A stretch of 64,000 nt of DNA from Nageia nagi (Eukaryota > Pinophyta), in the NCBI GenBank assembly GCA_050084985.1, contig JBITNC010000001.1, positions 31,806,001-31,870,000 on the forward strand, given 5' to 3'. Below, in pieces: positions 59,120 to 64,000 of the stretch. Every line of letters starts with the position of its first letter. Within the stretch, counting starts at the first letter, position 1. The position numbers and the translations under genes are program-made. The notes below the pieces were generated by a model, which saw nothing but the letters and a program-made list of their open reading frames with translations, made no database searches and was not told where the DNA came from.

Positions 59120-62100
59120 GTAAAGCAAAACTTTGTAGCCTTTTCCCAAGAATTATTTGACAAGATGCAAATTGGGCTTTCAAAAAAAATCCCTAAGATA
59201 TAAATGTAAAATATTGAAGGATATACTATCCCAAGAATTTATTTTACAAGATGCATGATGCAAACATAGTTTCATGGTATTTTGATAAGCCTCTCCTCCA
59301 TCTCCTCCTCTCCTCTTCTCTAATCTTTGGATCTTCTCCTCTCTACTCTCCTCTCATCTCAAATATCATGATAATCCTAGGTCCAACCCTTGAAAATGAA
59401 ATAGCCTATGTAGGGTTCTTGTGTAGGTTTTTTTTATTTTATTTCAAATTGACCACCACTAAAGGCCTTTTTGGGTCTAGTGTTGGGTGTTTGGATATGT
59501 TTACTTAGTGCTTGTAAATTAAATATTATGGTTGTGAATACCCTGATAGGCATGTATGCAAAATGTGGAACAATACACAAAGCCAAATAATTGTTACCTA
59601 GTTCTAGATTTACAATCAATATTGAGATTTTTCTCAATACCTAGTTCCAAATTTGTAGTTAAGATTGATGGTTTTCTTAATACTTGGTTCTAGATTTGTA
59701 GTCAAGCGCCAAGATGGAAAAGGATATGAACCACCCTTGAGACCTCTTGTATTATTGGGATCATACCCCCTTATCTTTTAGCTAAGTTCCCTTGGAGACT
59801 TTGCACCATTAAGCTCATATTTCCCAATCATGTTCCCAACATTGCCCTCTAATGAAAAACCATTCTTCCTCTCATGGGTGAAACTAGTCATAGTCCTCAC
59901 CACCTCATCATAGGGGGTTTGATTAAGGAGCGAGTTCCTCATGATAGAAGGGTGGTGGTCATTCAATGTACTGATAGATATGTATGCAAAATATGGAAGA
60001 ATATAGAAGGCTTAGAAATTATTTATTAATATGAAAAATTGGTTTTTGAATAAAAAACATAAAACATGTATGAAAAATATGCAAGAATACATAAGGTTTA
60101 GGAATTATTTAATAAGATACATGATGCAAACATAATTTTATGAACTGCAATGATTGCATAATACACATAAAATGGGTTTTCCAAAAAATATCACAAGACA
60201 TGTACATAAAATATGAAATAATACATAAGGTTAGGGAATTGTTTGACAAGATGCATGATGCAAAGATAGTTTCATGGTATGCAATGAACTTCACTACCAA
60301 AATACTTATAAAAGCTAAGTTAGGTGTGTAGAAGTGTCTACACTATACTTGTAATATAATTTTTTAGGTTTTTAATACCTTGATAGAAATGTACATAAAA
60401 TATGGAAGAATACATAAGGTCCAAGATTTGTTTGATGAGATGCATGATGCAAACACAGTTTCATGGTCTATAATGATTGTGTAATATGCATAAAATGGGT
60501 ATTTAGAGGAAATACTTAAGACTATTGAGGGACCATTGAAATTCAATACTAAAATACTCATAAAACCTAAATTAGGCATGTGGAAGTGTCTACATAGTTC
60601 TTGTAATTCAAACATTTGGATTTTGAATACCTTGATAGATATGTACACATAATGTGGAAGAATACACAAGGCTTGAGAATTGTTTGATAATATACATGAT
60701 GTAAATATAGTTTCATGATCTAAAATGATTACATGATATGCAAAAAATTAATTTTTTAGAGAAAATCCCTAATAATTTCAAGGGACCATTGAACTTCACT
60801 GCTAAAGTACTTATAAAACATGAATTTGGTGTGTGTAAATGTCTATATAGTGTTTGTAATTCAAATGTTTGGGTTCTAAATTCCTTGATAGTCATGTATA
60901 CAAAATATGAATGAATAAAAAAGGTCCATAAATTATTTGATAAGATACATAATGCAAGCATAGTTTTATGGTCTGCAATGATTACATAATATGTACAAAA
61001 TAGGTTTTCAGATAAAATCCCTAAAGCTATCTAGGGACCATTAAACTTCACTACCAAAATACTTATAAAACTTAAATTGGATCTATGGAAGTGTTTACAT
61101 GTCGCTTGTAATTTAAATGTTTGGTTTTGAATACCTTAATATATATGTATGAAAAATATGGAAAAATACACAAGACTTGAGAATTATTTGAAAAAATGCA
61201 TGATGTAAGCATAATTTCATGGTATGCAATGATTGCATGATATGCAAAAAAAGGTTTTTTAGAGAAAAAACCTAAGACTATTGAGGGAAAATTGAACTTA
61301 AATTCAAAAATACTCATAATATCTAAATTGGGTTTGTGAAAATATCTAAATGGTGCTTGTAATTCAAATATTTAGGTTTTGAATGCCATGATAGACATGT
61401 ACATAAAATATGAAAGAATACATAAGGCCCAAGAATCTATTGACAAGATGTATGATGTAAACATAATTTCATAGTTTGTAATGAGTTCATGATATGCATG
61501 CATAAAATAGGGTTTTAGATAAAAGCACTAAGAATATCAAGGGATCATTAATACTCACTAGTAAAATGCTCATAAAACCTAAATTGGGTATGTGTAATAT
61601 CTACATGGTGCTTGTAATTAAAATTTTTGGGTTTTGAATGTATTGATGGATATGTATGCAAAATGTGAAAGAATACACAAAGACCAAGAATTGATTGATA
61701 ATATGCATGATGAAAATATAATTTCTTGATATACAATGATTTCACAATATGCACAAAATAGGTTTTCAAATAAAAACCCTAAGATTATCAAGGGACCATT
61801 AAACTTTAAGGCCAAAATACTCATAGAACCTGAATTAAGTGTATGGAAGTGTCTATACATGGTATTTTTAATTCGATTTTTTGGGTTTTAAATTCCCTGA
61901 TAAAAATGTATGTAAAATATGGAAGAATACATAAGCCCTAAGAATTGTTTGATAAGTTGCATGGTGCAAAACATAGTTGCATGCTCTACAATTATTGCAC
62001 GATATGCACAAAATAAGTTTTCCTATAACATCACTAAGATTATCATGGGATCATTGACATTCACTACCAAAATACTCATAAAACTTGAATTAGATGTATG

Positions 62101-62380
62101 AATGTAATTTGAATGTTTGGGTTTTGAATACCTTGATAGAGATCTACAAAAAATGTGGAAAAATACACAAGGCCTAAGAAATATTCAACAAGATGCAATA
62201 TGGATTTTGAAAAAAAACCCTAAGATATGTACAAAAAATGTGGAAGGATACACTATCTAAGGGATTGTTTGACAAGATGAATGCTGCAAAATTAGTTTCA
62301 TGATCGGTAATGATTTGAACATATATGCAAAATGAGTTTTCAAAAAAATATTTAACATATCTATGGAAAATATGGAAGAA
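59120..62380 (+). pseudogene. Tandem array of decayed PPR units, 252-bp period
   Basis: Each unit, read on the plus strand, resembles MYxKxGRIHKAxELFDKMHD followed by ANIVSWSAMI, then QNGFSEK and FTTKILIKPxLGVWKCLHGA with CNSNVWVLNTLI, that is, a shortened PLS-type PPR triplet. The phrase CTTGATAGATATGTA or a variant opens units at 60382, 60634, 60887, 61138, 61390, 61645, 61899 and 62135, so the spacing is 251-255 bp except the last (236). Earlier, more irregular units begin at 59545, 59973, about 60064 and about 60199. All units carry stops and frameshifts, so none is translatable over its length. PLS-type PPR proteins take part in organellar RNA editing and processing. Confidence 0.8.
59286..59475. 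repeat. Pyrimidine-rich segment, left copy of a flanking duplicate
   Basis: CTCCTCCATCTCCTCCTCTC, then TTGGATCTTC, CTCCTCTCATCTCAAATAT and AAAGGCCTTTTTGGGTC. The same series recurs at 62391-62735, where about 120 bp is inserted before AAAGGCCTTTTTTGGTC. Confidence 0.65.
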
Positions 62381-62390
62381 TGTACCTACC

Positions 62391-62735
62391 TTGCCTTTTC
62401 TATGAAGCTTTTCTTCCTTTACCTCCTCTCCTCCCTCTCCTTCTCTCTCTCCTCACTCTCTTGCTTTCCACTCCTCTCCTTGATCAAATATTACTATAAT
62501 TAGGTCTACCACCTCAAAAATAAAATAGTCTACATAAGTTCCCATGGGGGCTTGCTTTTTATTTTTATTTTGTTGAGATGGAGGGGTGGATTTTTCCTAC
62601 TACCTTATGATCTATGGTGGAGGCTTAAAACTTACCCATAAAACCTACCACCAAAATGATATATAGTGGTGACTTTTGACTATCTAATCAAAGTTATCTC
62701 AAATTGGCCTCTACCAAAGGCCTTTTTTGGTCAAG
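62391..62735. repeat. Pyrimidine-rich segment, right copy of a flanking duplicate
   Basis: CCTTTTCTATGAAGCTTTTC, then CTCCTCTCCTCCCTCTCCTT, TTGATCAAATAT and TCTACCAAAGGCCTTTTTTG. It is colinear with 59286-59475 and marks the other side of the PPR array. Confidence 0.65.
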
Positions 62736-63354
62736 TGGTATTTATCATAGAGTGCTTTTGGTTTTAAGTTTTATCCACCAGAAGAAGAAACATTACCTAC
62801 CTATTTATTGCTATAGAACCTAGCACTAAATGCTTTCCATAAGTAATGTTGGAATGTGACTTTTTGCTATCTAGTTCAACATGACTATATGTCTTCTTAA
62901 TTAGATCATCACTTAGGTATCAATAGTTATTCCATCCATAAGTCTCTATTATTTTATATAGGCATTTTTTCTTATAATAATTGAAAAAGATTAATTGGAG
63001 TATCCCCCTAAATAATTCTTCTCTATCAGGGAATAAAAGATGAACTTGAAGGAGATCTAAGACATTCATCTTAAGGTAGATCACCCCCAATTACTATCAT
63101 TCTAGGGATACATGATGGATACCCACTCATGTATTTAAGTCCATATTTAATAATAAACATAGGTTTATTATTATAAACTGAGAAATTAGTTTGATACCTT
63201 ACTACTATTACTAACACTATTAATGGAGTAGGATAGGAATGAATTGGGAGAGACACATGAGAGAAGAAATCTTAATGTAAAGGATGAGAGTAGAACTTGA
63301 AACCTTCTATATGGATGTCTTCCCATCTCACTTCATTGAAATACCCTAATAATA

Positions 63355-63414
<60 letters not shown>

Positions 63415-64000
63415 ATATATATATATTATGAGATGGACATCTGCAGTAGGCTATGACATAGTATGTATGTCTCATACTAGGAATGTAACATGGGACATAG
63501 TTTACGAAAAGGTCAATACATGACCAAATCAACCAATAATCAATACATACATTACTTCACACCAACTTCTAATTCCTTCTTTAAAATAGAAGGAATTAAA
63601 GAAAAAACATTTTGTCTATGAAGAACTCCTTGAAGAATTAGCAAAAGCTCAATCGCAAAGATACATTATGATTTGAATCCTTCCACCTTTTATTCTATAA
63701 TATATAACAAAAGTTTCCATGTGCTAGAGGATTTCAAAAATTGAGTGGATTCCTCTTTTAGACTATGAAGTTAACACAAAATTTAATGGATTACTTCTTT
63801 CACATGAAAATGAAGTCCATGATGGTAATGGATTCATGTCCAGCCAAGCCCATAAAATGGGAAAAATTATGCGAATGGAAACTCAAAAATAGTAATAAAA
63901 ATCTCTTTTAGCATATATCAACTAGAGGGAGAAGGCATAATACTTCACCTTTCATGATAATAATATACCAAAATCATGAAAAGACAAGTCATCACAATTC
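62736..64000. other. AT-rich sequence without recognised gene
   Basis: No gene or element end recognised. The minus-strand frame at 63532-63272 is only the translation of the GT microsatellite. Confidence 0.5.
63357..63412. repeat. (GT)28 microsatellite
   Basis: 56 bp of uninterrupted GT, followed by ACATATATATATATTA. Confidence 0.97.

Noticed and set aside
59545-62380. CRISPR-like or simple satellite array
   Set aside because: Repeats of about 252 bp with PPR-like translations and no short spacer structure; a nuclear plant context also makes CRISPR untenable.
63272-63532. Minus-strand ORF with a long Thr-His repeat
   Set aside because: It is only the translation of the (GT)28 microsatellite; no start context, no homologous domain.

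Overview
The window is plant nuclear DNA made almost wholly of dead retrotransposons. It is AT-rich, and I see no intact host gene and no tRNA or rRNA gene. The element types (Tat/Ogre-like and chromovirus Ty3/gypsy, Ty1/copia, a plant L1-type LINE with DUF4283 and zinc-knuckle ORF1) and a decayed PLS-type pentatricopeptide-repeat (PPR) array point to a seed plant with a large, repeat-laden genome. The wording of the PPR remnants (KMHDANIVSW-type) reminds me of conifers, so a gymnosperm is my best guess, held loosely.

Layout. 1-5164: remnants of older elements. These are a minus-strand LTR with its primer-binding site (1654-2153), a copia-like 3' LTR (3402-3792), and the integrase C-terminus/chromodomain and 3' LTR start of a chromovirus (3793-5164, resuming at 51348).

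5165-51347: one 46-kb nest. The outer layer is a Tat-like element (T1, plus strand, LTRs 5165-5845 and 50665-51347, target duplication GAGTT). It keeps gag and an antisense plant-mobile-domain (PMD) gene but shows no pol. Inserted in it are (a) a chromovirus (12147-24659) that itself carries a full-length LINE (14903-20919, 18-bp target duplication), and (b) a second, larger Tat/Ogre-like element (T2, minus strand, 24962-49610, target duplication AGATC). T2 carries a copia element (30422-36124, target duplication ACAAT). With its insertions removed, T1 is about 9.0 kb, T2 about 18.9 kb and the chromovirus about 6.5 kb.

T2 is the most informative object. Read on its minus strand it has: 5' LTR, a primer-binding site, a 1.9-kb leader with sub-repeats, a gag with a long coiled-coil N-terminus, protease, RT, RNase H, a second RNase H (the Tat-lineage hallmark), integrase, an unrecognised sense accessory ORF that appears to be an internally duplicated module, and a long 3' region. 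A PMD gene is encoded antisense in that 3' region and has a clean GT-AG intron. T1 has the same antisense PMD in the same place. The shared plan suggests a conserved convergent layout: sense gag-pol-accessory from the 5' LTR, and a spliced antisense PMD transcript from near the 3' LTR.

51348-64000: continuation of the interrupted chromovirus LTR, a further LTR plus primer-binding site (53571-54241), long unassigned AT-rich stretches, microsatellites, and a tandem array of decayed PPR units with a 252-bp (84-codon) period (59.5-62.4 kb). All coding regions carry stops and frameshifts, mostly of the kind expected from transitions at methylated cytosines.
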